DNA of 64,000 bases from Hordeum vulgare subsp. vulgare (taxonomy: Eukaryota; Streptophyta; Magnoliopsida; Poales; Poaceae), in NCBI RefSeq assembly GCF_904849725.1, contig NC_058523.1:109060189-109124188 (forward strand), in the 5' to 3' direction. The position numbers and the translations under genes were made by a program. Below are positions 11,031 to 22,745 of the stretch, in pieces. The notes beneath the pieces were generated by a model, which was given only the letters and a program-made list of their open reading frames with translations, did no database searches and had not been told where the DNA came from. Within the stretch, counting starts at the first letter, position 1. Each line of letters starts with the position of its first letter.

Positions 11031-12490
11031 GAGTCAATAATCTAGTTCACACCACCATGTGATTTCAACGAATCCAACACCCATATAGTTCTGGGGTCTG
11101 ATCACGTCTTGCTCGTGAGAGAGGTTTTAGTCAATGGTTCTGAATCTTTCAGATCCGTGTGTGCTTTACAAATCTTTATGCCATCTTATAGATGCTGCTA
11201 CTACGTACTATTTGGAAGTACTCCAAATATCTACTCTACTATACGAATCCGTTTTACTACTCATAGTTATTCGGATTAGTGTCAAAGCTTGCATCAACGT
11301 AACCCTTTACGACGAATTCTTTAACCACCTCCATAATCGAGAAAATTCCTTAGTCCATTAGTTACTAAGGATAACTTTGACCGTTGTTCATTGATTCAAT
11401 CCTGGATCACTCTCTGTACCTCTTAACAGACTTGTGGCAAGGCACACATAGGGTGCGGTACACAGCATGTCACACTGTAGAATCTACGGCTAAGGCATAG
11501 GGGATGACCTTCGTCCTTTCTCTTTCTTCTTCCGTGGTCGGGATTTTGAGTCTTACTCAAATTCACACCTTACAACACAGCCAAGTACTCTTTCTTTGCT
11601 GATCTATTTTGAACTCCTTCAAAAACTTGTCAAGGCATGCATTTCACTTGAAAGTTCTGTTTAGCATTTTGATCTATCTCCATAGATCTTGATGCTCAAT
11701 GTTCAAGTAGCTCTTTCCAGGTCTTCCTTTGAAAAACCCCTTTCAAACAACCTTTATGCTTTACAAAAATTATACATTACTTCCGATCAACAATATGTCA
11801 ACCACATATACTTATCAGAAATTCTATAGTGCTCCCACTCACTTCTTTGGAAATACAAGTTTCTCCTAAACCTTGTACGAACCAAAAAACTTTGATCATC
11901 TCATCAAAGTGTATATTCCAACTCCGAGATGCTTGCACCAGTCCATTGAAGGATCGCTGGAGCCGGCATACTTGTTAGCATCCTTAGGATCGACAAAACC
12001 TTCTGGTTGTATCACATACAACCTTTCCTCAAGGAAACCGTCGAGGAAACAATGTTTTGACATCCTATGTGCAATATTTCATAAATAATGTAGCAACTAC
12101 TAACCTAATTCCAACAGACTTTTATCATTGCTACGAGTGAGAAAGTCTCATCATAGTCAATCTTTGAACTTGTCGGAAACATCTTTGCGATAATTCGAGC
12201 TTTTCTTAATTGTGACTTTTCACCATCATCGTCTGTCTTCTTTAAAGATCCATCTTTACTTAATAGTCCTCTGACCATCAAGTAGTTCTTCCAATGTCTA
12301 CATGGATCATCTCTCGGATTTCATGGCCTCCAACCATTTGTCAGAATCCGGGCCCACCATCGCATCTCCATAGCTCGTAGGTTCATTGTTTTTCAACAAC
12401 ATGACCTCCAAGACATGGTTACCGTACCACTCTGTAGTAGTACGCGACCTTGTCGACCTACGAGGTTTTGTAGTAACTGGATCCGAAGTT
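11030..12490 (-). pseudogene. Reverse transcriptase and RNase H remnant of Copia A
   Basis: Read right to left, the region carries a TLEELLDG...RWIF block (about 12298-12245) equivalent to the conserved RT start. Next comes the catalytic box at 11797-11808, which reads YVVD rather than the YVDD of active Copia elements, and then an RNase H remnant near the polypurine tract. In-frame stops lie at 12298-12300 (TAG) and 12256-12258 (TAA), and more follow. The same two stops, 42 nt apart, and the same YVVD occur in Copia B. The enzyme would copy the element's RNA into cDNA; this copy cannot make it. Confidence 0.75.
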
Positions 12491-13815
12491 TAATGATCAC
12501 CATCATTAGTTTCCACTTCAATTGGTGTAGGCACCATAGGAACATCTTCCTGCGCCCTGCTACACACTGGTTGAAGTAAAAATTCACAAACCTTATCAAG
12601 TTCCACCATCCTCCCACTCAATTCTTTCAAGAGAAATCTTTCCTCGAGAAAGGACCCGTTTCTAGAAACAAACACTTTGCTTCCGGATCTGAGATAGGAG
12701 ATGTATCCAACTATTTTGGATATCCTATGAAGATGCACTTATCCGCTTTGGGTTCGAGCTTATCAGACTGAAACTTTTTCACATAAGCATCGCAGCCCCA
12801 AACTTTTAAGAAACGACAGCTTAGGTTTCTCAAAACCATAGTCTATACTGTGTAATCTCAACGGAAATACGCGGTGTCCTATTTAAAGTGAATGTGGTTG
12901 TCTCCAATGCATAACCCATAAACGATAGTGGCAATTCGATAAGAGACATCATAGTATGCACCATATCAAATAGGGTGAGGATATGACGTTTAGACACATC
13001 ATCGCACTATGGTGTTCTAGGTGGCGTGAATTGTGAAACAATTTCCACATTGTCTTAATTGTGTAGCAAAAAACTCGCAACTCAGATATTCATCTCTATG
13101 ATCATATCGTAGACAGTTTATCCTCTTGTCACGAAGATCTTCACTCTAAAATAGCTTTGAACTTTTCAACATTTCAGACTTGTGATTCATCAAGTAAATA
13201 CTCTTGTATCTACTCAAATCGTCAGTGAAGTAAGAACACAATGATATCCACTGCGTGCCTCAGCACTCATTGGACTGCACACATCAAAATGTATTACTTC
13301 CAACAAGTCACTCTCTTGTTCCATGTGGTATGTTTTGCATGTCTTAAGTGATTCAAAATCAAGTGAGTCAAATGATCCATCTCTATGGAGCTTCTTCATG
13401 CGTTTATACCAACAGGTATGGTTTGCATGTCTCAAACGTTTCAAAAATGAGTGAGTACAAAGATCCATCAGCACGGAGCTTCTTCATGCATTTTACACCA
13501 ACATGACTCAAGTGGACATGCCACAACTAAGTGGTACTATCATTATTACTTTGTATCTTTTGACACCAATATTATGACATAACACAACGGTCGAGATTTA
13601 ATAAACCATTGAGGGTAATTATTCAAGCAAATAGAATAACTGTTATTCTCTTTAAATGAATAATCGTATTGCAATAAACACGATCCAATCATGTTCATGA
13701 TCAACGCAAACATCAAATAACAATTATTTTGGTTTAACACCAATCCCGATGATAGAGGGAGCGTGCGATGTTTGATCACATCAACCTTGGAAACACTCCC
13801 AACAATTATCGCCAC
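12490..13815 (-). pseudogene. GAG-pre-integrase and integrase remnant of Copia A
   Basis: 13815-13546 holds the pre-integrase segment (VDVIKHRTLPLSSGL, LNQNNCYLM). 13474-13214 carries a degenerate integrase start (LLEVIHFDVCSPMSAEA, equivalent to the first catalytic Asp of the family). 12738-12490 carries the integrase C-terminal link (SKVFVSRNGSFLEERFLL). Frames change between the blocks, and the segment around 13000-13200 has several stops. Copia B keeps the region with the catalytic Glu in better shape. Confidence 0.75.
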
Positions 13816-13979
13816 CTCGCCTTTAGCTAGTCTCCGTTTATACCATAGCTTTCATTTCGAGTTACTAATCACTTAGCAACCGAACCGGTATCCAATACCC
13901 TCGTGCTACTAGGAGTACTAGTAAAGTACACATCAATATCACGTATATCAAATATACTTCTGTCGATTTTGCCAACCTT

Positions 13980-14900
13980 CTTATCTACCAAGTATCGAGG
14001 GTAGCTCCGCCTCAGTGTCTGTTCCCCTCATAACAGAAGCACTTAGTCTCGGGTTTGGGTTCAATCTTGGGTTTCTCCATTAGAGCAGCAGCTGGTCATG
14101 AAGAATCCCTTCTAGCCCTTGCCCTACTTTGAAACTACTGGTTCTTACTAACCATCAACTATTGATGCTCCTTATTGATTTCTACTTTCGCAGTGTCAAA
14201 CATTGCGACTCGCTCAAGGATCATCATATCTATCCTTGATATGTTATAGTTCATCACGAAGCTCTAGTAGCTTCGTGGCAGTGGGCTCTTGGAAAACCAT
14301 CACTATCTCATCTGAAAGATTAACTCCCACTGGATTCAAATGATTGTTGTACTCAAACAATCTGAGCACATGCTCAACGATTGAGCTTTTCTCCTTTACC
14401 TTGTAGACAAATAATCTTGTCGGAGGTCTCACGCCTCTCAACAAGGGCACGAGCATGAAATCTCAATTTCATCTCTTAGAACATCTCTTATGTTCCGCGG
14501 TGTTTCAAAACGTCTTCGACGCCTTGCTACTAAGCCATTAAGTATTACGCACTGAACTATCACGTAGTCACAAAAAAACGTGTATGTCAGATGTTCGCAA
14601 CATCCATAGACGACGCTCGAGGTGTAGCACACCAAGTGGTGCATTAAGGACATAAGCCTTCTGCGCAGCAATGAGGACAATCCTCAGTTTTACGGACTCA
14701 GTCCACAAAGTTGCTACTATCATCTTTCAACTAAATTTTCTCTAGGAACATATAAAAACAGTAGAGCTATAGCGCAAGCTACATCATAATTCGCAAAGAC
14801 CTTTTGACTATGTTCATAATAATTAGAGTTTAACTAATCAAATTACTAATAAACTCCCACTCAAAAAGTACATCTCTCTAGTCACTTGAGAGGTACATGA
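13980..14900 (-). pseudogene. Gag remnant of Copia A
   Basis: 14456-14244 reads SIVEHVLRLFEYNNHLNPVG, the conserved helix of the BARE/Angela Gag (UBN2-type) domain. Upstream 14560-14440 gives RRFETPRNIRDVLRDEIEIS in another frame. A degraded zinc knuckle (CFCYEGNRH) lies near 14045-14018. Frames do not join. Gag would package the RNA. Confidence 0.7.
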
Positions 14901-16022
14901 TCCAAATTCACTAACTCAAGTCCGATCATCATGTGAGTTGAGAATAGTTTCAGTGGTAAGCATCCTTATGCTAATCATATCAACTATACGATTTATGCTC
15001 GACCTTTTGGTCTCATGTGTTTCGACGCCATGTTTGCACATGCTAGGCTCGTCAAGTTTAAACCGAGTTTTCCGCGCGTGCAACTGTTTTGCACCCATTG
15101 TATGTGAACGATGACTCTATCACACCCGATCATCACGTGGTGTCTCGAAACAACGAACTCTCGCAACGGTGCACAGTCGGGGAGAACACAATTTTGTCTT
15201 CAAATTTTAGTTAGAGATCACCTTATAATGCCACCATCGTTCTCAACAAAATAAGGTGCAGAAAAGGATTAACATCACATGCAATTCATAAGTGACATGA
15301 TATGGCCATCATCTTGTGCTTCTTGATCTCCATCACCAAAGCACCGGCACGATCTTCCTGTCACCGGCGCCACACCATGATCTCCATCATCATGATCTAC
15401 ATCAACGTGTCGCCATCGAGGTTGTCGTGCTACTTATGCTATTACCACTAAAGCTACGACCTAGCAATATAGAAAACGCATCTGCAAACACAAACGTTAG
15501 TTTAAAGACAATCCTATGGCTCCTGCCGGTTGCCATAGCATCGACGTGCAAGTCGATATTAACTATTACAACATGATCATCTCATACATCCAATATATCA
15601 CATCACGTCATTGGCCATATCATATCACAAGCATACCCTGCGAAAACAAGTTAGACGTCCTCTAATTTGTTGTTGCATGTTTTACGTGGTTGCTATGGGT
15701 ATCTAGTATGATCACATCTTACTTACGAAAAAATCACAACGGAGATGTGCAAATTGCTATTTAACCTCTCCAAGGACCGCCTCAGTCAAAACCAATTCAA
15801 CTAAAGTTGGAGAAACTGACACCCACCAGTCATCTTTATGCAATGAGGTTGCATGTTACTCGATAAAACGAGTCTCTTGTAAGCGTACGAGTGATGTCGG
15901 TCCGGGCCGCTTCAATCCAACAATACTGCCGAATCAAGAGAAGACTAACGAGGGCAGCAAATCGAACATCACCGTCCACAAAACCTTTTGTGTTGTACTC
16001 GAGATAGCATATATGCATGAAC
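14901..16022 (-). other. 5' untranslated leader of Copia A
   Basis: This region lies between PBS and gag and has no long frame with recognisable motifs. A plus-strand frame at 15316-15576 is conserved in Copia B (41193-41453) only because the leaders are about 90% identical; it is rich in His/Leu/Ser without domain features, and I do not call it a gene. Confidence 0.55.
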
Positions 16023-16039
16023 CTAGCTCATGATGCCAC
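16023..16039 (-). other. Primer-binding site of Copia A (degenerate)
   Basis: The minus strand after the LTR reads GTGGCATCATGAGC, a decayed form of the initiator-Met PBS TGGTATCAGAGC. Copia B carries the same changed bases, so the decay predates both insertions. Confidence 0.65.
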
Positions 16040-17830
16040 TATTGTGGAACGCTGCATGGGAAACAAAAAATTTCCTACGCACATGAAGACCTATCATGGG
16101 ATGTCCATCTACGAGAGGAGATTTGGATCTACGTACCCTTGTAGATCGCACAGCAGGAAGTGTTAAGAAACGCGGTTGATGTAGTGGAACGTCTTCACAT
16201 CCCTCGAACCGTCCCACGAACCGTCTCGCGGTTCGTCCCACGATCCGTTCCGATCTAGTGCTGAACGGACCACACTTCCGCGTTCAGCACACGTACAGCT
16301 CGACGATGATCTCGGCCTTCTTGATCCAGCAAGCAAGATGGAGAAGTAGATGAGTTCTCTGACAGCATGACAGCACTCCGGTGGTGGTGATGATCTACTC
16401 CTACACGGCTCCGCCCGAGCTCCGCAGAAATCGGATCTAGAGGTAAAACTATGTGGTCCATGGTTGAGTTGCACGTGGCAAAAGTTGTCTCAAATCAGCC
16501 CTAAAACACCACTATATATAGGAGGGAGGGGGAGGGCTAGCCTTGAGGGACAAGCCCTCAAGGTGCGCCGGCCAAGGGGAGGAGGAGGACTCCTCCTCCA
16601 ATTTGGTTTGGGAAGGAGGAGTCCTCCTCTTCCTTCCAACCTCCCTCTTTCCCTTTTATTTTTCTTTTCTTTTTGGTATTTCTTTAAGTAGCTCCATGGG
16701 CCCCTTGGGCTGACTCCACCAGCCCACTAGGGACTGTTGGCACCACCCTATGGCCTTGGGCTCATTCCCGGGTGGGTGGGCCCCTCCCGGTGAACTCCCG
16801 GCACCCATTCGTCACTCCTAGTACACTTCCGGAATTGCCCGAAACTTTTCAGTGACCAAATGAAACCATCCTATATATCAATCTTCGTTTCCGGACCATT
16901 CTGGAAACCCTCGTGACGTCCATGATTTCATCTGGGACTCCGAAAAACATTCGGTAACCACACATATAACTCAACTATACTAAAACATCATAGAACCTTA
17001 AGTGGGCAGACCCTGTGGGTTCGAGAACTATGTAGACATGCCCCGAGGCGCTCCTCGGTCAATATCCAATAGCGGGACCTCGATGCCCATATTGGATCCT
17101 ACATATTCTTCGAAGATCTTATCTGTTGAACCTCGGTGTCAAGGATTCATATAATCCCGTATGTCATTCCCTTTGTCCTTCGGTATGTTACTTGCCCGAG
17201 ATTTGATCGTCAATATCCGCTACCTATTTCAATCTCGTTACCAGCAGGTTCTTTACTCGTTCCGTAATACAAGATCCCATGACTTACACTTAGTCACATT
17301 GCTTGCAAGTCTTGTGTGTGATGTTGTATTACCGAGTGGGCCCCGAGATACCTCTCCGTCACAAGGAGTGACAAATCCCAGTCTTGATCCATACTAACTC
17401 AACGGAGACCTTCGGAGATACCTTTAGAGCACCTTTGTAGTCACCGAGTTACGTTGCGATGTTTGATCACAGAAGGTATTCCTCCGGTGCCAGTGAGTTA
17501 TATGATCTCGATGTCATTGGAATAAATACTTGACACGCAGAAAACAATAGCAATAAAATGACACGATCAATATGCTACGTATATAATTTGGATCTTGTCT
17601 ATCACATGATTCTCCTAATGATGTGATCCCGTTATCAAGTGACAACACTTGCCTATGGCCAGGAAACCTTGACCATCTTTGATCAACGAACTAGTCAACT
17701 AGAGGCTCACTAGGGACAGTGTGTTGTCTATGTATCCACACATGTATTTGAGTTTCCAATCAATAAAATTCTAGCATGGATAATAAACGATTATTATGAA
17801 CAAGGAAATATGATAGTAACTAATTTATTA
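16040..17830 (-). repeat. 5' LTR of Copia A, last ~25 bp lost
   Basis: It aligns with 9195-11013 along its length but ends at ...TAATTTATTAT, without the GCATATTTCCAACA end. Gypsy X LTR sequence begins directly, so a deletion removed this LTR tip and the TSD. Confidence 0.85.
16512..16522 (-). promoter_or_regulatory. TATA box of the Copia A 5' LTR
   Basis: CTATATATAGG lies in the same context as the 3' LTR copy. It would be the functional promoter of the element if active. Confidence 0.7.
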
Positions 17831-19883
17831 TGTTCAGATGGTATTTCCCGGATCTCTGGCTACTACTGGTCTGATGAAAAACGGTGGAAAAGTTCCACGT
17901 TTGTTATGCTAGGGACGCGTGACACACGAATGGACCGCGTGTCCGAGTTCGTCTCGTTGTGGTGATCAACTTTCATGTTGAAAATATTTTTGTCTGAGCT
18001 ACGGTTTATTTTATATTAATTTTCAAAGTTTTATTAATATTTAGGAATTAAAAACAGATTTAATTAATTCAATTAGATTCAATTATGACATCAGCATGAT
18101 GTCATGCTGACATCAGCAGTCAACAATCATGTTGAATGGTCAACACTCATCAGTGGGTCCCGCACATCCTACTCACATTTTAATTAATTTAGATAGTAAT
18201 TAATCAGGTTAATTTAGGGAGGGGAGCCACCTGTCATACACACCTTAGGTTAATTTAATTATGAAATTAACAAATTCACTAATTTATCTATTTACTCTTA
18301 AGCATATATTAACTAATAAATTCGTTAATTAATTAATTCACTAATTAATTATTTAATTAACAAAATTATTTATTTAATATTATTTTTATTTTTATTTTTA
18401 TTATGTAAAACGTTTTAGGGGGCTCAGCCTACTGTGTCATAGAGAGCGGGGGGAAGGTGGCCCCACACTACAGTGGGTTAACCCACTGGTTAACGCGCCG
18501 TGTCCGCCGGTGACGATCTGCAGGGGCAGCGGCAGGACACTGGTGACCGATTCCGGTGCCCATTTGGTCGAACGCGGGCACGAATCGAACCAGCGCTGCA
18601 GGCCACATCCAGTTGTGCTACTGGCACAAGTAAAAGGGGGCGGCAAACGCGACGGCAACGACGACCGAATCGGCCATCACATCGACGCTCACTAACAGGA
18701 GGCTATGGGAGACGGAGAGGAGCCCGAAGGATCACCGGCGATGGAGAGGTGGCAGAGGCATGAGGAGGCCGTTGCGGTGGTGATGGTGGTCGGCCGGTTC
18801 GTGGTGGTGGTGTCGCCGATGGAGTGGGTGAAGGGAGCCGGCGATGGTGAGGCGAAGGGCCGGCAAGGAGCTGAGGGCCGGCAAGGGAGACGACCGAGGG
18901 AACGAGGGAGGCGCCGTTGGAGGTGGGCTCGGCGAGCGAGGGCGAGGGCGGTGCGGGCCGGAGGCTGGGGGCTCGCGCGGCGGCGGGGCGACGATGGCCC
19001 GCGCGGTGGGTGGTGGCGCGCGGCTGAACGGCGGGCGGTGGGGAGGGCCGGTCATGGCCGAATGCGGGGGTCGGGCTCGCGCTGGGGCGAGGGAGCTCGC
19101 GAGGTGGAGTCAGGGGCGAGCGAGGCAGTGTGGCGATGGGACGAGAGCGAGTGGTAGGGCGCAGGGGGCTACTTCGTGGGGAACGAGGGCAGGGAGCACT
19201 CTGCCCCGATCCCAATCTGGATCGGGAGCGAGAGGGGAGGGGCGAGTGGGTCATGGATGAGGTGGGGGAGGAGTGAGGCGACGGGGGTGGGTGGGTGTCG
19301 GTGGGTGTGTGGGGGTGGGCTGGTTATCACCCGGGGGGGCGGCTGGGCCGTCTGCTGATGGCCGCTTGGGCCAGCCAGCCTGGGCCGAGGCCCAAGGGAG
19401 AGGGGGCATTTTTTGCTCTTGTTTTATTTTAGAGTTTTTGTTTGAAATACTTTTAGTAAAATGGCACTTTGTAAAAATATGGCACAAGGCCAAATATTTA
19501 TAATCATAATATCTAACAGTGTCAAAAGGACTTTGGGGCCCTTTTGAAATTACCTGAGTACTCTAGAATTTTAAAAGGAGATCTTAATTATTGATTGGGT
19601 CATTGTTTTCTTTATTTGAGCCACCAAAACAATTTATAAGAACTGGGTTACAATGTTATAATTACTTATGGAATATTTGCATCCTATCCATGACTTTAAA
19701 TTTTCATATTTGATAAAATATTAATTCCACTTATTAAATGAATTTTGAAATTCATAGGAATCCTAAATGAGGTATGGTTCCAAGGTTGATCATGCAGTGT
19801 CGAGAAACATGATTAATTTAATCATGGTGATCATTGTACCTTGATTACAAGGGTTACTGTAGCATGACACTAGGGATGTCACA
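17831..19883 (-). repeat. 5' LTR of Gypsy X, outer part
   Basis: The minus strand begins TGTGACATCCCTAG at 19883. It contains an AT-rich tract (18230-18410), a TGACATCAGCA patch near 18090-18120 and a GC-rich block (18480-19400). Overlapping long frames on both strands of the GC block (for example 18703-19254, 18844-19260) are composition artefacts. Joined with 7436-9194, this gives about 3.8 kb of LTR. Confidence 0.7.
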
Positions 19884-20800
19884 GTTCTCTCTCACTCGAG
19901 TAATGGCCTGAGCTTATTCTCCACCGCCTCTTCTCCGAGCTCGTCAGAATGCACTTGAGTCTAATCATATGGCCCTTCATACTGCCACATCGGGTGGGCT
20001 CTGGCCTGAAGGGGCTAGATCCTACGCTCGAATAAGACCTCCGAGAGGTCCACCCCATTCACACTCTTTCGGATAAAGGACACCACCGCTATCATCAAGA
20101 TCTCTGTGTCGGTCTTCTCCCCCGTGGACAAGGTCAAGGTAGGGGCCGAGTGGATCCTATCAACCGTGAAGGGAGGTAGGCCTGATTGACCCTCGCCGAC
20201 AAGGGCATGTCGGCAATAAAACCAAGAGTCCTGCCAGTTCTTCACCGAGCCTAGGAAACTCATGTGGGGAAAGCTACTTTTGCCCCTAAGATGAATTCCT
20301 AAACCACTGCAAAGCTGCACTACATTGGTTTTGCCCCCGAGGAGGAAGACTTCTTCACGGTCATCACTCGACACGTGAACAAGTGCTTGAACAAGCCCCA
20401 ATGCGGGTGCCACCTGAGGAAGTTCTCGCACAAAGAAACAAATGCGCCCAGATACAAAACAGCGTTGGAAGGCACATGATGGAGCTGAGCCCCGAACAAA
20501 GCAAGAAACGCTCCGAAGAAGGGGTGCGGAGGCAGAGAAAAACCTCGCTCGATGTGGGTGACCAAGAGCACTCGCTCATCGTACTGGGGCGTCGTCTCAA
20601 TCTTGCCATCCACGGGGTAGTCGCCAGCTCCCTTGGGAGATCAAGCCTTCGCCCTCCAGCTCCAACAACCGCCCCTCCGAGATGCGGGACGGTACCCAGT
20701 CGCCCTAGATCCACCCTCGCGGGAATACTCCGGCGCTCGAGGATGATCCACGTGACCTCCTCTTGGCTCACTCAGCTTTCGACGTCGCACCCTTCGCCAT
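19884..20800 (-). pseudogene. Antisense ORF, putative gypsy-type transposon family (PF04195-like)
   Basis: The gene starts at the ATG at 20800 (MAKGATSKAE). A one-base loss follows near 20778, then SQEEVTWIILERR, a frame change, and LLVTHIERGFSLPPHPFF with LYLGAFVSLCENFL and HPHWGLFKHLF (about 20565-20375). After another frame change come NWQDSWFYC and SFIRKSVNGVDLSEVLF. A TAG near 20015 and a second stop near 19965 interrupt a C-terminal HPMWQYEGPYD ... VHSDELGEEAVENKL segment that reaches 19884. These motifs fit the plant proteins labelled putative gypsy-type transposon. The function is not known. The protein runs against the element's own transcription. Gypsy X cuts off the C terminus. Confidence 0.7.
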
Positions 20801-20912
20801 GGTCGGCAACAGACAGGTAGGAGTCGGGGATTGACGGAGCTAACCGGCGTTCTAGTCCTTGGTGGAAAGTGGCGGAAGCGGAGACGGGAATAACCTGGTT
20901 CTAGGACGTGGT

Positions 20913-20917
20913 CTTCT
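20913..20917. repeat. Target-site duplication of Copia B, left copy
   Basis: CTTCT, identical to 58060-58064. This proves that the two Copia B LTR ends, 37 kb apart, belong to one insertion. Confidence 0.95.
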
Positions 20918-22745
20918 TGTTGGGGAACGTCGCATGGGAAACAAAAAAATTCCTACGCACACGCAATACCTATCATGGTAATGTTCATCTATGAGAGGAG
21001 ATTTCCGATCTACATACCCTTGTAGATCGCACAGCAGAAGCATTAAGAAACGCGGTTGATGTAGTGGAACGTCCTCACATCCCTCGATCTGCCCCGCGAA
21101 CCGTCCCACGAACCGTCCCGCGATCCGTCCCATGATCCGTCCCACGATCCGTTGCACGAACCGTCTTGCGATCCATCTCACGATCCGTTCCGATCTAGTG
21201 CCGAACAGACGGCACCTCCGTGTTCAGCACACATACAGCTCGACGATGATCTCGGCCTTCTTGATCCAGCAAGAAAGACGGAGAGGTAGATGAGTTCTCC
21301 AGCAGCGTGACGGCGCTCCGGAGGTTGGTGGTGATCTAATCTCAGCAGGGCTCCGCCCGAGCTCCACAGAAACGCGATCTAGAGGAAAACCGTGGAGGTA
21401 TGTGATCGGGCTGCCGTGGCAAAGTTGTCTCAAATCAGCCCTAATACCTCAATATATATAGGAGGGAGGGGAGGGGCCTTGCCTTGAGGCTCAAGGAGCC
21501 CCAAGGGGGTTGGTCGAACCAAAGGGGTTCTCCACTTTCCCTTTTTTCTTTTCTCTTTGATTTCTTTCTTTCCTGCGCATAGGGCCTCTTGGGTTGTCCC
21601 ACCAGCCCACTAAGGGCTGGTGTGGCACCCCTAAGGCCTATGGGATTCCCCCGGGTGGGTTCCCCCCCCCCCGGTGAACATCCGGAATCCATTCGTCACT
21701 CCCGGTACATTCCTGGTAATGCCAAAAACCTTCCGGTAATCAAATGAGGTCATCCTATATATCAATCTTCGTCTCTGGACCATTCCGGAAACCCTCATGA
21801 CGTCCGTGATCTCATCCGAGACACTGAACAACATTCGGTAACCAACCATATAACTCAAATACGCATAAAACAACGTCGAACCTTAAGTGTGCAAACCCTG
21901 CGGGTTCGAGAAATTTGTAGACATGACCCGAGAGACTCCTCGGTCAATATCCAATAGCGGGACCTGGATGCCCATATTGGATCCTACATATTCTCCGGAG
22001 ATCTTATCGGTTGAACCTCAGTGCCAAGGATTCATATAATCCCGTATGTCATTCCCTTTGTCCTTCGGTATGTTACTAGCCCGAGATTCGATCGTTAGTA
22101 TTCGCATACCCATTTCAATCTCGTTTACCGGCAAGTCTCTTTACTTGTTCCGTAATACAAGATCCCGTGACATACACTAAGTCACATTGCTTGCAAGGCT
22201 TGTGTGTGATGTTGTATTACCGAGTGGGACCCGAGATACCTCTCCATCACACGGAGTGACAAATCCCAGTCTTGATCCATACTAACTCAACGGACACCTT
22301 TGGAGATACCTATAGAGCATCTTTATAGTCACCTAGTTACGTTGTGACGTTTGATACACACAAGGTCTTCCTCCGGTGCCAGTGAGTTATATGATCTCAT
22401 GGTCATAGGAATAAATACTTGACACACAGAAAAACAGTAGCAACAAAATGGCACGATCAACATGCTACGTTCATTAGTTTGGGTCTAGTCCATCACATGA
22501 TTCTCCTAATTATGTGATCCCGTTATCAAATGACAACACTTGCCCATTGTCAGGAATCCTTGACCATCTTTGATCAACGAGCTAGTCAACTAGAGGCTTA
22601 CTAGGGACAGTGTTTTGTCTATGTATCCACACAAGTATTGTGTTTCCAATCAATACAATTATAGCATGGATAATAAACGATTATTATGAACAAGGAAATA
22701 TAATAATAACTAATTTATTATTGACTCTAGGGCATATTTCCAACA
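20918..22745 (-). repeat. 3' LTR of Copia B
   Basis: 1,828 bp with complete TGTTGGGGAACG and CATATTTCCAACA ends. It has lost the hairpin present in its partner at 42537-42569 and carries an 11-base C run (21662-21672). Confidence 0.92.
21452..21462 (-). promoter_or_regulatory. TATA box of the Copia B 3' LTR
   Basis: ATATATATAGG is in the same position as the boxes in the other Copia LTRs of the window. Confidence 0.65.

Larger units (their letters stand above)
9195..17830 (-). mobile_element. Copia A: BARE/Angela-like Copia element, non-autonomous, right end eroded
   Basis: The 3' LTR is on the left (9195-11013), the interior spans 11014-16039, and the 5' LTR is on the right (16040-17830). 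The LTR reads TGTTGGAAATATGCC...TTCCCCAACA on the minus strand, the diagnostic Triticeae BARE/Angela/WIS form. The left flank is CTAAC (9190-9194). The right LTR stops about 25 bp short and its TSD copy is missing. By eye the two LTRs differ by about 10% near the PBS-side end. The interior is a degenerate gag-pol with stops in every frame. Confidence 0.88.
6390..19883 (-). mobile_element. Gypsy X: long-LTR Gypsy element, partial, hosting two insertions
   Basis: The visible parts are a 5' internal leader (6390-7435), a PBS, and an LTR split in two by Copia A (7436-9194 and 17831-19883). The LTR ends TGTGAC (7436) and GTCACA (19883) are perfect short inverted repeats. The order of landmarks along the two pieces parallels the G2 LTR, including an AGCGGAAG...GAGTACA phrase, a TGACATCAGCA patch, a GC-rich block and a GGGATGT(C/G)ACA end, so I join them as one LTR of about 3.8 kb. 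The gag-pol lies beyond the Athila-like insertion and outside the window. Gypsy X is itself inserted into the antisense gene of the Tat-like element at 19883/19884. Confidence 0.65.

Noticed and set aside
11873..12088. Plus-strand ORF conserved at 23606-23821
   Set aside because: Conservation follows from the two Copia copies being related. The minus strand carries the RT motifs.
18437..19503. Several long overlapping ORFs on both strands
   Set aside because: They lie in the GC-rich block of the Gypsy X LTR, overlap in up to four frames, and consist of Arg/Gly/Pro/Ala runs without domains. The low stop frequency is due to GC content.
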